A DNA stretch of 64,000 nucleotides from Cristatella mucedo (taxonomy: Eukaryota > Bryozoa > Phylactolaemata > Cristatellidae), in the NCBI GenBank assembly GCA_009760855.2, contig WPIO01000051.1, forward strand, positions 2,905,501 through 2,969,500, in the 5' to 3' direction. The notes beneath the pieces were generated by a model. It had not been told where the DNA came from. It saw nothing but the letters and a program-made list of their open reading frames with translations, and searched no databases. The position numbers and the translations under genes were made by a program. This document shows, one piece after another, positions 39,563-48,419 of this stretch. Position 1 is the first letter of the stretch, and each line of letters opens with the position of its first letter.

Positions 39563-40159
39563 TTATTTCTTATTCTGAATGTATAAACCAGCACCCATTT
39601 TTTTCATATATCCTTCATATCCATCAGCTCTCGTTACAGGCATAATAGCAGGAACAGCAGATTTTTCTTTTATAACTCTTTCTATTTCTTTGTACGCCTT
39701 AGGATCATTTTCTTTTAACGTTTCTGAATAATCTTCAGTTTCAGAATCCTCCATTTTTGCCTTGTATTTCTTTTTGGGTTTAGGTTTATCAAGCATCGCT
39801 CGTTTTATTTCAAGATTCATCTCTTTCATCTTTCTATCATAATCTTCTTCTTTTTTACGTTTCTCCAATTCATACTCAAGTTCTTTCTTTCTTCTTTCCT
39901 CATCAAGTTTATCATCAAGTTCTCTTCATTTATTAGCATATTCCTGGTCAATCTTTTCTTTCTTTGTCTGCAACTCAGTTAATTTTCTTGCTTGATGCAT
40001 TTCAATTCCCTTGTTGGCAATGTTCATACTAAGCCCAGTTAGTCCAGTAAGCACAGGAGCTGCTTTTCCAACACCATCAATAATCTTATCAAGTACACCA
40101 GAACCATGATATTTTCCACCAGTTATCCTTCCATGACCAATTCTGGCATAGCTACCCAT
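39563..40159 (-). pseudogene. Polinton virion protein candidate (Gly-rich head, coiled-coil tail), one in-frame stop
   Basis: The start at 40159 follows AATATAGG. First part 39926-40159: RIGHGRITGGKYHGSG and an amphipathic stretch VLDKIIDGVGKAAPVLTGL, then Lys/Glu helix. A TGA at 39926-39928 is followed in the same frame by a highly charged coiled coil and the C-terminus YEGYMKKMGAGLYIQNKK at 39563. The small basic, helical layout next to the capsid genes suggests a minor core or membrane-lytic protein, by analogy with adenovirus pVI/pX. No sequence proof. Confidence 0.5.
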
Positions 40160-40169
40160 CCTATATTAT

Positions 40170-41027
40170 TTAGAAATTTCTATTGTAGCTATAACATCTA
40201 TCTGTAATAGTATTTATTTTATTTTTATTTTGATCTGTTAAGTTAATTCTAATACTACTTACAGCATCAATGTCTCCACGAGTAGGCAAGAATAAGATAT
40301 TTGGAATGTGCACATCAACCTTTTCTCCCGGATTAATATATTTAATATCAATTAAATATAAAGATGATGATTGCTCTAAAAATCCTTTTTTATGTTCAAC
40401 ATAGTTCTTATTAGGATCTACCAAATCACAATCAATGCTTATCCATTTTACTCCAGAATTGTCAGGAAGTTGCATTTTATTCCAAGCTTTTTAAGTACCA
40501 GAGAAATACATTGCTTTTTCTATAGTTTCATATGGAGTTCCACCAACCATTGCAGCATCGAATGTGCCTTGCAGGTTTGAATTAAAACCTAGAGTATCTC
40601 CAATAGAGTTGATTATTCCAGAATTTTCTCCAAGTAATACAACAAAATCTCCAGCAACTTGCATTATTATTTTATCATCAGTATCGACGCTTAATCTTAT
40701 TCCAGTACTATTTCTATTAGCAAGATTTATGAGCATAGAGTTTGGTTTTACAGTTAATAGTGCTTGATTTAATGCGTAAACAATCTTTTGACTATCATAA
40801 TATCCTTCTGGTATAGCAACTGAGGAATTGTTTGGAGATGTCATATTTGCTTTATACCAAAGCATATCGTTTACAGCATGAGTAACATTTGTTATTATTC
40901 TGTTTGTATTTGTAAACTCAACTCTTCGTAAGCCTACTTTGTTATAACCAGAATCAGATCCAAGCATTAATGGAGGAACAAGAGTTTTTGAATCTGAACT
41001 AGTAGTTCCACTTATTCTTATTGACAT
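40170..41027 (-). pseudogene. Penton-like minor capsid paralogue B, one in-frame stop
   Basis: The start was chosen at 41027 (MSIRISG) because it follows AATATAAGA directly. 40491-41027 is open to a TAA at 40491-40493, and the same frame continues to 40170 with NSGVKWISIDCDLVDP. Layout matches the neighbour at 41035 block for block: IPEGYYDSQKI versus IPPGIYAAV, SIDCDLV versus LINCNLV, NLTDQN versus IITDQN. A single jelly-roll vertex protein is inferred from position and from the paralogue. Confidence 0.6.
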
Positions 41028-41034
41028 TCTTATA

Positions 41035-41907
41035 TTATATTTCAATAATTTCTATTACAACAGTAATTTGCTGAGAACCAAAATCTAAGGCTTTCAAATT
41101 TTGATCTGTAATTATAATCAATATATCAGAAATAGAATCGCCAACAAGATTGTGATATTCAAGAGTATTCGGCTCATATACCATTTGTTCCCAAGGATGG
41201 AAATTATAAGAAAAACTTCTAAGAGCTTGGGTTTCAATATTATTTATATAACTTGTTCCACTAGCAACCAAATTACAGTTTATAAGAATTAAGTTTAGGT
41301 CAGAAACAAAAACTTCATTCTCTGAAATAATTTTTTCTGCAGGATCTACAACTACTTGTGTAAACTGTTTTCCAGGAGCTGCACTATATGTATCTAATGG
41401 AAGTGTCTTGTCTGTTGTATAAACAGTTCCAGTAAATCCAAGTAATGAAGCTATGGTAGATTTAACAGCAACAAATGTAAACCCAGCAGGCATAGTAATC
41501 CAAGAATTAGAAGTAGCAGTATCAATGCCTAAAACAAACTTATCATTTCCAGATAATACAACAGAATTATTTATTGTATCAGCAATCCCAATATTTACAT
41601 CACCAGATACAGCAGCATATATACCAGGTGGTATTCTTACTATTCTATCAGATCCACCTGTAATCCTGTAAACAAAAGTATTATTTGCAGATGTAATGTT
41701 TTTATTAGAGTTAGTTCCGAAAAAATTTTTGAAGCATACCTTAAACCTTTTATTCTTAAGTTTAATTGGGTTATTGATGTTTACTCTAATAGGATTAGTA
41801 GTTCCACTTATATTAAAAATATACCCCTCTTTACCTGCAATGGTATCTTTTTTGATTGACTCAACATTTTTTAGAATATCCTTAGCTACACCAAGAAGAT
41901 CAGACAT
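41035..41907 (-). CDS. Penton-like minor capsid protein A
   Basis: 290 codons, intact; start after GATATATAGAAC. Beta-rich, Asn/Thr-rich. The order GTTNPIRVNI, NKRFKVCFKNFFGT, IVRIPPGIYAAV, LASGTSYINNIE-type segment and FHPWEQMVYEPNTLEYHN resembles Polinton penton homologues. Lies in the capsid cluster with a paralogue directly downstream (8-nt gap). Role: pentameric vertex capsomer (family knowledge; homology judged by eye). Confidence 0.65.
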   Translation of the reverse strand: MSDLLGVAKDILKNVESIKKDTIAGKEGYIFNISGTTNPIRVNINNPIKLKNKRFKVCFKNFFGTNSNKNITSANNTFVYRITGGSDRIVRIPPGIYAAVSGDVNIGIADTINNSVVLSGNDKFVLGIDTATSNSWITMPAGFTFVAVKSTIASLLGFTGTVYTTDKTLPLDTYSAAPGKQFTQVVVDPAEKIISENEVFVSDLNLILINCNLVASGTSYINNIETQALRSFSYNFHPWEQMVYEPNTLEYHNLVGDSISDILIIITDQNLKALDFGSQQITVVIEIIEI

Positions 41908-41910
41908 GTT

Positions 41911-43100
41911 CTATATATCATATAAAAGTTTATTAATCTTAGCAATGTATGACTTTGGTACTTTTCTAGATTTTGCAAGGTAATCAACAGCAGCACTAAT
42001 AGAATTTACTACTCCAGTATTTCCAGCAGCAAGTTCACGAATCCACAATTCTATCTTTTCAAATATTTCCGAATCATTCTTTACAACTAATGGTATTATT
42101 TCAATGCCGCTACCAACTTTTTGTTTTAAATAATCTAAAACTTGTTGTTCTTTTATACTTCTTTTTTTCTTTCTGTCTAGCTCTGTAATAACACTGGAAA
42201 GATTCTCTTCACTAAGATTCTGCACAGTCTTTTTTACTTGTTTATTTATTCCACCGGTTTTCTTTGCTACGATAATATCAAGTAAATCTTTCTTTACAAC
42301 TGTTAACATATATGCTTTTTTTATTGTTTCAACCTGTTTACCATCAAGTTTATTATAATAACCAAATGCGAATTCTAATATATCATGAGCAGTCTGGCCT
42401 AGTTCTTGTTCAGGAGTATCCATTTTTTCATTAAAAAGCTTTTGTCCAAGTTCATATAGTTTTAAATCTTTATTTGTACTATCAATCTCATTTATTATTC
42501 TTGGTACATAACTTGGGATATATCCGTTTTTTGATTAAGTAATTTAATTAGTTCAGCTTTATCAAAATCTTGTATTTGAGTTTTCTTCGGTGTGCCAGTA
42601 GTTGGATTTATATTTAACTGTTCAGCTAAACCTTTTTGAGCAGTATCAATAGCTTCTCGTATTTCTGGATTTGCTGCATATGTCTTTGCTTGATTTGCTA
42701 TAGTAATAGCTTTTTTATGCTCTCCTTCATTCACAGCTATTCTTGCTTTTTGAATAGTGCTTGATATGTCTGGTTTTTGTTTGTATTCTAAAACTTTCCG
42801 CAGTTGTTCTTTGTTTTCTATCTGTAAAGCAAGTTTAGGTCTAATTCTTTCAAGTTTCTCAACAACAACTTTACCTGAATTATCAGTAGATCTCTCTAAT
42901 GCTTGCTCGTTTAATCTATGCTCAGCAGCATCTCTTATAGCAATTTCTGATTATATTCTTTGTATCTCACCAGAGTTTTCTAGAATATTTGCATCTCTAA
43001 GATCTTGCAGGTTTTGCAGTTTAGTTTCATAATCTAATGCCTCTTGAACACTTCCTTTGTAAGGTTTTTTACCACTAGAGTAAATTTTCCCATTAAACAT
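41911..43100 (-). pseudogene. Polinton helical structural protein, broken
   Basis: The start at 43100 follows GATATAGCAAA. About 390 codons of charged, helical sequence (ALDYETKLQNLQDLRD; HKKAITIANQAKTYAAN; YLKQKVGSGIEIIPLVV). Interrupted by a TAA at 42952-42954 and by a frameshift near 42530. The last 170 codons (41911-42423) are open. Its place between ATPase and capsid genes suggests a virion or packaging role. No family recognised. Confidence 0.5.
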
Positions 43101-43113
43101 TTTGCTATATCTA

Positions 43114-43785
43114 TTAAAAATTAAAAAATGTCATTAATTGCTTTCCCTCTGAATCAACAGACCAAAATCTACCTTCCGACTCAGTCTTTGTTAGGTCTAT
43201 TACGCAATAACCAAAACGATTTCTAGTGCAAGAGTTAACCCATTCTCTAAACTGTTTCTTATCAATACCTCCAACGTATGCATCACGAATATACTCAATG
43301 TCAGTTGTGTTTTGCTTAAAGATTACTATTAGATTTACATTGTTTCTAATTTCTCTCCTAGGTATATTAGTAAAACCTTGAGCAAGATAGAAAATATTCA
43401 GCCCTTCATGTCTTCCTCGTGTAAAATAGTCTAATATTTTAGTTTGATACTCAGTCATTAAATCATCAAGTACAACAACATTCTTGCAGTTCTTATACGA
43501 GTCTACTTCTGGCATAGCATCAATCCCGTTAATCCAAGAGTAAGCCTTGTTTTCTTTTGTCATTGACATAAGTCCACGATATAACTTTTGATCTAAACTT
43601 GAAGCAATAATTGTACAACAATCATAATTAACCATTCCATAAAATATCCAATTCATTATAAGTTGAGATTTACCTGAACCACTTGGACCTAAAACTAAAG
43701 CTCTAATTGGCACACTCGGCAATGGTTCTTTATGTCCAGTATCTACATCTTGTCCAAAATTAAACGCCCTTACTCGACGAGACAT
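43114..43785 (-). CDS. Genome-packaging ATPase (A32/HerA-FtsK superfamily)
   Basis: 223 codons, intact; start after AGTATAGGAA. Walker A GPSGSGKS at residues 33-40 and Walker B NVVVLDDL with D107-D108, followed by YFTRGRHEGLNIFYLAQ containing the conserved Gln/Arg region of A32-like ATPases. Drives DNA into preformed capsids. Divergent from the zinc ribbon gene with 34 nt between start codons. Confidence 0.92.
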   Translation of the reverse strand: MSRRVRAFNFGQDVDTGHKEPLPSVPIRALVLGPSGSGKSQLIMNWIFYGMVNYDCCTIIASSLDQKLYRGLMSMTKENKAYSWINGIDAMPEVDSYKNCKNVVVLDDLMTEYQTKILDYFTRGRHEGLNIFYLAQGFTNIPRREIRNNVNLIVIFKQNTTDIEYIRDAYVGGIDKKQFREWVNSCTRNRFGYCVIDLTKTESEGRFWSVDSEGKQLMTFFNF

Positions 43786-43819
43786 TTCCTATACTAAAAA
43801 AAGTTTTTATATTATAGAA
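43786..43819. promoter_or_regulatory. Bidirectional promoter between ATPase and zinc-ribbon genes
   Basis: Minus side TATAGGAAATG, plus side TATATTATAGAAATG, with a pure A/T spacer of under 20 nt. Confidence 0.5.
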
Positions 43820-44146
43820 ATGGAAATTTACTGCTTGAAATGCAAAAAGCCTACAGATAGCATTCATGAAGAGTATGTCGAGATTGATAGTACAAAAGGT
43901 CTTAGAGGAATGATTAAAGCAATTTGTGTAATTTGTGAAAATAAAAAGTCAAAGTTTGTAAAGCTTAGATCAGAGAGCGGCAGTGGAGTTTTATCTCATG
44001 GAAAGAAGTTAGGTACTGGAGTTCTATCTCATGGTAAAAAGTTAGGTACTGGAGTTTTGAGTCACGGTAAAAAGTTTGGTGGTGATATGAGTAAAGAACA
44101 AATACTTTCTGAACTAAGAAGAACTATCAATTTAAAAAAAAAGTAA
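43820..44146 (+). CDS. Small zinc-ribbon protein with three 11-residue repeats
   Basis: 108 codons; start after ATTATAGAA. IYCLKCKKPT and AICVICENKKSKFV form two CxxC knuckles, as in small zinc-ribbon proteins of Polintons and large DNA viruses. Residues about 52-88 hold three copies of a SGVLSHGKKLG-type unit, encoded by 33-bp tandem repeats. It ends in an A9 run at 44134-44142, and the protease reads on from there in the +1 shifted frame. It could be the N-terminal half of a zinc-ribbon/protease protein. Confidence 0.65.
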   Translation: MEIYCLKCKKPTDSIHEEYVEIDSTKGLRGMIKAICVICENKKSKFVKLRSESGSGVLSHGKKLGTGVLSHGKKLGTGVLSHGKKFGGDMSKEQILSELRRTINLKKK

Positions 44147-44523
44147 AAAGTACACCACTAACTGACTTCGAAATAAATCACTATTTTAAAGAATTAGATA
44201 TAAAAAATTTCAGAGGTGTATTTGCAAGAGATGAATTAATTTCTCCAGAACAGAATGAGTGCCTCATTTCCAATACTGGTAAATCAGATCTAGCAATATA
44301 TCATTGGGTAGCTCTTAAAAAAATTGGAGATCGATGTTTTTACTTTGACTCATTCGGTGCTCCTCTAATGCCAGAAGTGATTAATTATTTCTATGTTACA
44401 CCAAGTTTTCAAACGTTTCAACTGCAAAAGTTTAATCAAACGGATTGTGGAATGAGGTGCTTAATCTTCCTTAAATTAATGGAATTTGTCGATTTTGGTA
44501 AAGTCATGCAATTGTTAATTTGA
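44122..44523 (+). CDS. Adenain-like cysteine protease, no own start codon
   Basis: Open from just before the A9 run to the TGA at 44521. Catalytic pattern of C5/Ulp1-type capsid-maturation proteases: His in YHWVAL (codon 44302), Asp in DSFG (44347) and Cys in QTDCGMRC (44446), with the preceding Gln as oxyanion residue. About 127 codons, shorter than adenain, and no ATG precedes FEINHYFKELD. Either its start is lost or it is made by a frameshift from the zinc-ribbon frame at the A9 run. Cuts capsid precursors (family knowledge). Confidence 0.75.
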   Translation, partial: NYQFKKKVKSTPLTDFEINHYFKELDIKNFRGVFARDELISPEQNECLISNTGKSDLAIYHWVALKKIGDRCFYFDSFGAPLMPEVINYFYVTPSFQTFQLQKFNQTDCGMRCLIFLKLMEFVDFGKVMQLLI

Positions 44524-44551
44524 ATTAAACAAAATATTTCGACTATATAGA

Positions 44552-45040
44552 ATGAAAAATCAAGAAAAGAAATTTGTAGTTCTCCAAAATTCTGCAGTTG
44601 TTATTCCTAAAGGAAAGCCTGCACACATTCATGTTGAAGAGAAAATTTCAAAAGATTCAAAACCTTATCTTAGTGCGTGGATGTATATAACAGAAAAGTC
44701 ACTTCCTTATATTCAAAACATTGTAGATCGATCGAGTGAACAATTAGATTTTAAAGCATTTGATGCTAGCGCAAGGTCGACAATTGGAATTAGATTTGAT
44801 TTTGGGAAGAAACCTAGTATTATGTTTAATGAGAATAATAAACAAATTAAAGTATCTAGTCTAGCAGATGTAATTAAAAAATTAGGAAATGATTTTTGTA
44901 TCACTGGAATTCTTGATGGTAGCTATGTTTCAAAAGAACATTATAATAATGAAGAAAGATTAAATATTAGATTAAAGATTGACAAAGTAAAAGTTTATAG
45001 TTCACCAAAGAGATCAATGTTTAATCCAGCAGAGTTTTAA
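44552..45040 (+). CDS. Hypothetical protein, possible ssDNA-binding protein
   Basis: 162 codons, intact; start after GACTATATAGA. Beta-rich (KKFVVLQNSAVVIP; SAWMYITEKSLPYI; FCITGILDGSYVS; RLNIRLKIDKVKVY) with a detached C-terminal tail ending NPAEF. An OB-like beta domain with a terminal acidic-aromatic tail is the layout of phage-type SSBs, but there is no signature sequence. Function is a suggestion only. Confidence 0.45.
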   Translation: MKNQEKKFVVLQNSAVVIPKGKPAHIHVEEKISKDSKPYLSAWMYITEKSLPYIQNIVDRSSEQLDFKAFDASARSTIGIRFDFGKKPSIMFNENNKQIKVSSLADVIKKLGNDFCITGILDGSYVSKEHYNNEERLNIRLKIDKVKVYSSPKRSMFNPAEF

Positions 45041-45090
45041 AAGTATAAATATAAAAAATAAATATAAAATAGTTTTGTAAGTTAAATTTT

Positions 45091-45850
45091 TTAGATCTTT
45101 TTCCGAGTGATATCAAGCATTTTATCAACAATTCCACGAGCATAATTTTTTATCTTATTTAGGCTAGCAGGATTACTTATTTTATCTTTTAGAAAATCAG
45201 TAGCAAATGAATCGTTTAATCCACCAGCAATGCCCAAGCCTAATTTGCTTTTCGCTGCCATGACGGCTGCAACTGTTTTAGCATCTTCACGTACGTAATT
45301 TGGTTGTCTTGGATCTAGCGCAATTCTAGCAGCAGACTCAGCTAGTACCAAGTCTGACATGTTTCTTATTTGTGTTCTTTGAGGCTCAGGCATAGATGAA
45401 GTTTCGGTATAGTCATGGTCATGGATTAATCCACGTGCATCAAGATCATTTACGCCTGTATAGCCTGGCTGCATTCTCTGAGTGAATTTTTTTCCACATA
45501 TGAGTATTTTCCTGTATTTTTAAATGATCCACCTCGTACATTCTCTGATTTAACACCATTTGGCAGTTTTAAGTGAAATTCCCTTCCACCAGACAGTTTG
45601 TTTATTAGATCAACAATGCCCGAGCCGACCTTTCTATTACGTTTCAGTTGTTTTAGAGAAAGATTTAGTTGTAAGCCAGTGTTTTTTGATCTACACTTTT
45701 CTATTTTATTTAGTTGTGTTTTTGTTACAAAGATAGCAATAGTGCCTGATAGGTCTTCTTTTTTAGTCTGATTGAAATAGGTTTGTCACTCTTATGTATC
45801 AAGTTTGGTTGATGATCTGATAGATTTAGCTTTGTCTCGTGATATTCCAT
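45091..45850 (-). pseudogene. PLA2-like virion protein, frameshifted at an A run
   Basis: The start at 45850 follows ATTATAGAA. The first 120 codons are basic (LKQLKRNRKVGSGIVDLI; GGREFHLKLPNGVKSENV). At an A7 run near 45490 the frame changes, and 45091-45474 encodes PGYTGVNDLDARGLIHDHDY, which carries the HDxxY catalytic pattern of phospholipase A2-like domains (H18-D19, Y22 of that segment) found in parvoviral capsids and some Polintons. Inferred role: membrane breach during entry. One frameshift. Confidence 0.6.
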
Positions 45851-45907
45851 TTCTATAATATATTTAATTTTTATTTAAAGAAAAATTAAACTATTATATA
45901 TTAAGAA

Positions 45908-46462
45908 ATGAATCAATTTGAGTTTTCTGCTTTTAGAGATAGAGTTATGGAACTTTTAGACTATAATCCATATGCAGGAAAATTCACACATAAAACTAAT
46001 CGTGGAACTGCGAGGATTGGCGAAGAAGCGGGAAGAACAAGCAATGGTTATAGAAGAATCAGGGTTGATGGAAAGGAACATTTTTCTCACCGTTTGGCGT
46101 TTTTGATAATCACAGGGAGAATGCCTTTACATGAAATTGATCATATTAGTTGTGACAAATTGGATAATAGATTTTCAAATTTGCGTGAAGCAACAGCTTC
46201 TGAAAATATGAGAAACAGGGGGAGACTAAGAAATAACAAAAGTGGATTTATAGGAGTTTCCTTCAATAAAAGACATAATAAATGGAGAGCTTATATTTAC
46301 ATAGATTATAATAATATACATCTTGGTTATTTTAACAATCCTGTAGCCGCATCAGAAGCACGCGATCTTGCAGCAATACGCCTCCATTTGCAATTCGCTA
46401 GACTCAATTTTACTTATAGTTTAACAGAAGATTACAGAATCGTTCGATACACAGACTTTTAA
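45908..46462 (+). CDS. HNH homing-type endonuclease with AP2 DNA-binding domain
   Basis: 184 codons, intact; start after TATATATTAAGAA. HNH_3 core: SHRLAFLIITG, HEIDHISCDKLDNRFSNLRE (H79, N87, N91) and ENMRNR. The AP2 part begins at GFIGVSFNKRHNKWRAYI and continues IHLGYFNNPVAASEARD. This domain pair is typical of phage and plastid homing endonucleases and is a selfish cargo rather than a Polinton core gene. Its 3' end overlaps the convergent gene by 4 nt. Base composition matches its neighbours. Confidence 0.9.
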   Translation: MNQFEFSAFRDRVMELLDYNPYAGKFTHKTNRGTARIGEEAGRTSNGYRRIRVDGKEHFSHRLAFLIITGRMPLHEIDHISCDKLDNRFSNLREATASENMRNRGRLRNNKSGFIGVSFNKRHNKWRAYIYIDYNNIHLGYFNNPVAASEARDLAAIRLHLQFARLNFTYSLTEDYRIVRYTDF

Positions 46463-46857
46463 TTTCGACATCTCTTTTTCAAATCATATCTTAGTTTTAG
46501 CACTTCTCTATGTATTTCTTCTTGTGATTTACCTTGCGCATAAAGATTAGCTAGTAGCATTGCACTCTCAGCTTTATAGTCGCAAGTCTTTTTTCCTCCA
46601 ACAGTACTACTTTCTACTTTTTTTATATCTTCTTTTAACTTATCTGAATAACTTACTCCTGATACCTCTACTAACTGCTTTCCAGTTTTCAAATAATCTA
46701 ATCTGTTTCTCATCTCTGAGTTTTGCACCTTGTCACTCAAATCAATATCAATGTTTCTATCAAGTAATTCAATCATATTTTTTATATCCACAATTGCATT
46801 CTTTAGTCTTTCACTTTGTAAACTCAAAGCACTCATTCGTTCTTCATGCGTATCCAT
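46459..46857 (-). CDS. Hypothetical coiled-coil protein
   Basis: 132 codons, charged and helical (SERLKNAIVDIKNMIELLD; DKLKEDIKKVESS), C-terminal basic RYDLKKRC. Its start lies inside the 3' end of the gene at 46833, an overlap of 25 nt, and it lacks the TATATAG motif, so it is probably co-transcribed with that gene. No family recognised. Confidence 0.5.
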   Translation of the reverse strand: MDTHEERMSALSLQSERLKNAIVDIKNMIELLDRNIDIDLSDKVQNSEMRNRLDYLKTGKQLVEVSGVSYSDKLKEDIKKVESSTVGGKKTCDYKAESAMLLANLYAQGKSQEEIHREVLKLRYDLKKRCRN

Positions 46858-47546
46858 TTTGGTGCTTTAGCTGTATACATTGTACTGTCTATTATTTTCT
46901 TAATCAATCCAGCGACTGATACTGCTATTGAAACACCTAAACCAACAGCTCCAACAATAGAAGCTATACTTGCTATGATTGCTGGAATTGCAGGTAGAAA
47001 TCTTCCTGATCTTACTTCAAGAAAGTTCTTTTTCCACGCAAGAGGATCTAGTTGAGCAGCGTTCCAATTAACCTCTTCTCCAAATGTATCTGAAAGAAAC
47101 TTACTAGGATCTAAGTACCAACCAGAGTTAGCTCTTTCAGCTTCAAGCAAAATCTCGTTTATGTAAAAGCCAACCTCTAAAGAAGCGACCATTTTTGACA
47201 GACCTTTTTCTGCAATTGTTTTCCAAAAGACATTGCCATACTTTCCAGAAGAAATATCATCTACGATTTCTTTTATGAATAAACCAAGATCTACAATTCC
47301 TGTTATTCCTGATAAAAATCCTCCAAGTGCTTTTGTAGCAGTTCCAATTACTTTGAATGACTGCAAAACTTTTGGAACAATAGTTGCAATCTTATTTGAT
47401 GCTTGTAAACTCAGTTTCATTGCAATCTTAGGAGCTACTTTTATAATTGGTTTTGACCCAAGCTCAGCTGCTGTTGTTGTTCCTGATAATACTTCTTTTG
47501 TTGTATCTAAGCCAGATTTCAGATCACCGTCTTTTATTTTCTTCAT
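46833..47546 (-). CDS. Hypothetical Gly/Ala/Ile-rich, probably membrane-interacting protein
   Basis: 237 codons, intact. Amphipathic N-terminal half, a hydrophobic FKVIGTATKALGGFLSGITG stretch, and a long C-terminal hydrophobic block (IPAIIASIASIVGAVG and VSIAVSVAGLIKKII). It could insert in membranes as a lytic or viroporin-like virion protein; inference. Start 14 nt from the divergent start of fibre-like 2. Confidence 0.55.
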   Translation of the reverse strand: MKKIKDGDLKSGLDTTKEVLSGTTTAAELGSKPIIKVAPKIAMKLSLQASNKIATIVPKVLQSFKVIGTATKALGGFLSGITGIVDLGLFIKEIVDDISSGKYGNVFWKTIAEKGLSKMVASLEVGFYINEILLEAERANSGWYLDPSKFLSDTFGEEVNWNAAQLDPLAWKKNFLEVRSGRFLPAIPAIIASIASIVGAVGLGVSIAVSVAGLIKKIIDSTMYTAKAPKWIRMKNE

Positions 47547-47560
47547 ATATATATATAAGA
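47547..47560. promoter_or_regulatory. 14-bp bidirectional promoter
   Basis: Only ATATATATATAAGA separates two divergent ATG codons (47546 minus and 47561 plus). The self-complementary TATA core must serve both genes. Confidence 0.6.
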
Positions 47561-48418
47561 ATGGATAATATTAGTAAGATTAATGGACATATTTTTAGTG
47601 ATCTTGATGCTAATGGAAATAGCATTACAAATCTTGGTTTTCCAGTAAATGATGGAGATGCAATAAGATTAGATTATGCTCTTAATTCAAACTTCTTTAA
47701 TACTGTTGCAACTAATGCTTCAGGAGAAATAGCTTCTGTTTCTAATTTATCTGATTTACTTCCAAAGAATAATGCAAAAATGCTATCTCAGTTAAACTGT
47801 AAAAACATCACTGGTATATCTGGAAGATCTTTTGACGGAACTGTATATCAAAATGCTAGACCTTACAAAGTAATAAACTATGGTTTACTAAAAAGTATGT
47901 CTCAAGTTTTCAATGGCAACTCTAATAGCAATCTTGATCTAGGATCAAACAGAATTACATCTTTGAAAATTTCAGATGTTGTAACAAAACAATCTGTTGA
48001 TTCTTATAAATGTTCTACTTTTTATTTAAGGCTTTCTGGTTTTACAAGTGCTTCAACTATTGCTCCGTTAAACATATTTAATATTAATGTAAATGGAACA
48101 GGAACAGAGAGTTCTACATTAAAAGCAACTCCTGCAGACATTGCAGTTTTTAATCAGCAAGGAAATATAATCGGCTATGCAACACCTTATAAAACATTTG
48201 TTGCTGGACCAGTAACAAACTTTCAAACAGTATCCAATATTCTCTGGTGTTCTAATACTACTGGAGTGTTTTTAGAGTTAACTAGTGATAACACTTATGG
48301 GGTATCTGGTACTCTCCTTTTAGTAATAAATATTGATGGATCATGCACTTATATGATAGATAATCTTACAGTTGCTAATAATATTACATATATTGACTTT
48401 ATTATTACTATTGTATAG
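47561..48418 (+). CDS. Fibre-like protein 2
   Basis: 285 codons, intact; start after ATATATAAGA. The N-terminus MDNISKINGHIFSDLDANGN is nearly the same as in fibre-like 1, followed by one repeat (NLGFPVNDGDAIRLDYA). Then unique beta-rich sequence with NITGISGRSFDGTVYQNARP. The C-terminal 110 residues are a different tip from that of fibre 1. Overlapping start signal with the next gene (TAG then ATG two bases later). Confidence 0.7.
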   Translation: MDNISKINGHIFSDLDANGNSITNLGFPVNDGDAIRLDYALNSNFFNTVATNASGEIASVSNLSDLLPKNNAKMLSQLNCKNITGISGRSFDGTVYQNARPYKVINYGLLKSMSQVFNGNSNSNLDLGSNRITSLKISDVVTKQSVDSYKCSTFYLRLSGFTSASTIAPLNIFNINVNGTGTESSTLKATPADIAVFNQQGNIIGYATPYKTFVAGPVTNFQTVSNILWCSNTTGVFLELTSDNTYGVSGTLLLVINIDGSCTYMIDNLTVANNITYIDFIITIV

Positions 48419-48419
48419 A

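Noticed and set aside
43820-44523. Reporting zinc ribbon and protease as one fused gene
   Set aside because: The frames differ at the A9 run; a fusion cannot be proven from this sequence, so they are listed apart.
46560-46919. Plus-strand frame opposite the coiled-coil and membrane-type genes
   Set aside because: Antisense shadow of two minus-strand genes that have better codon pattern and motif support.
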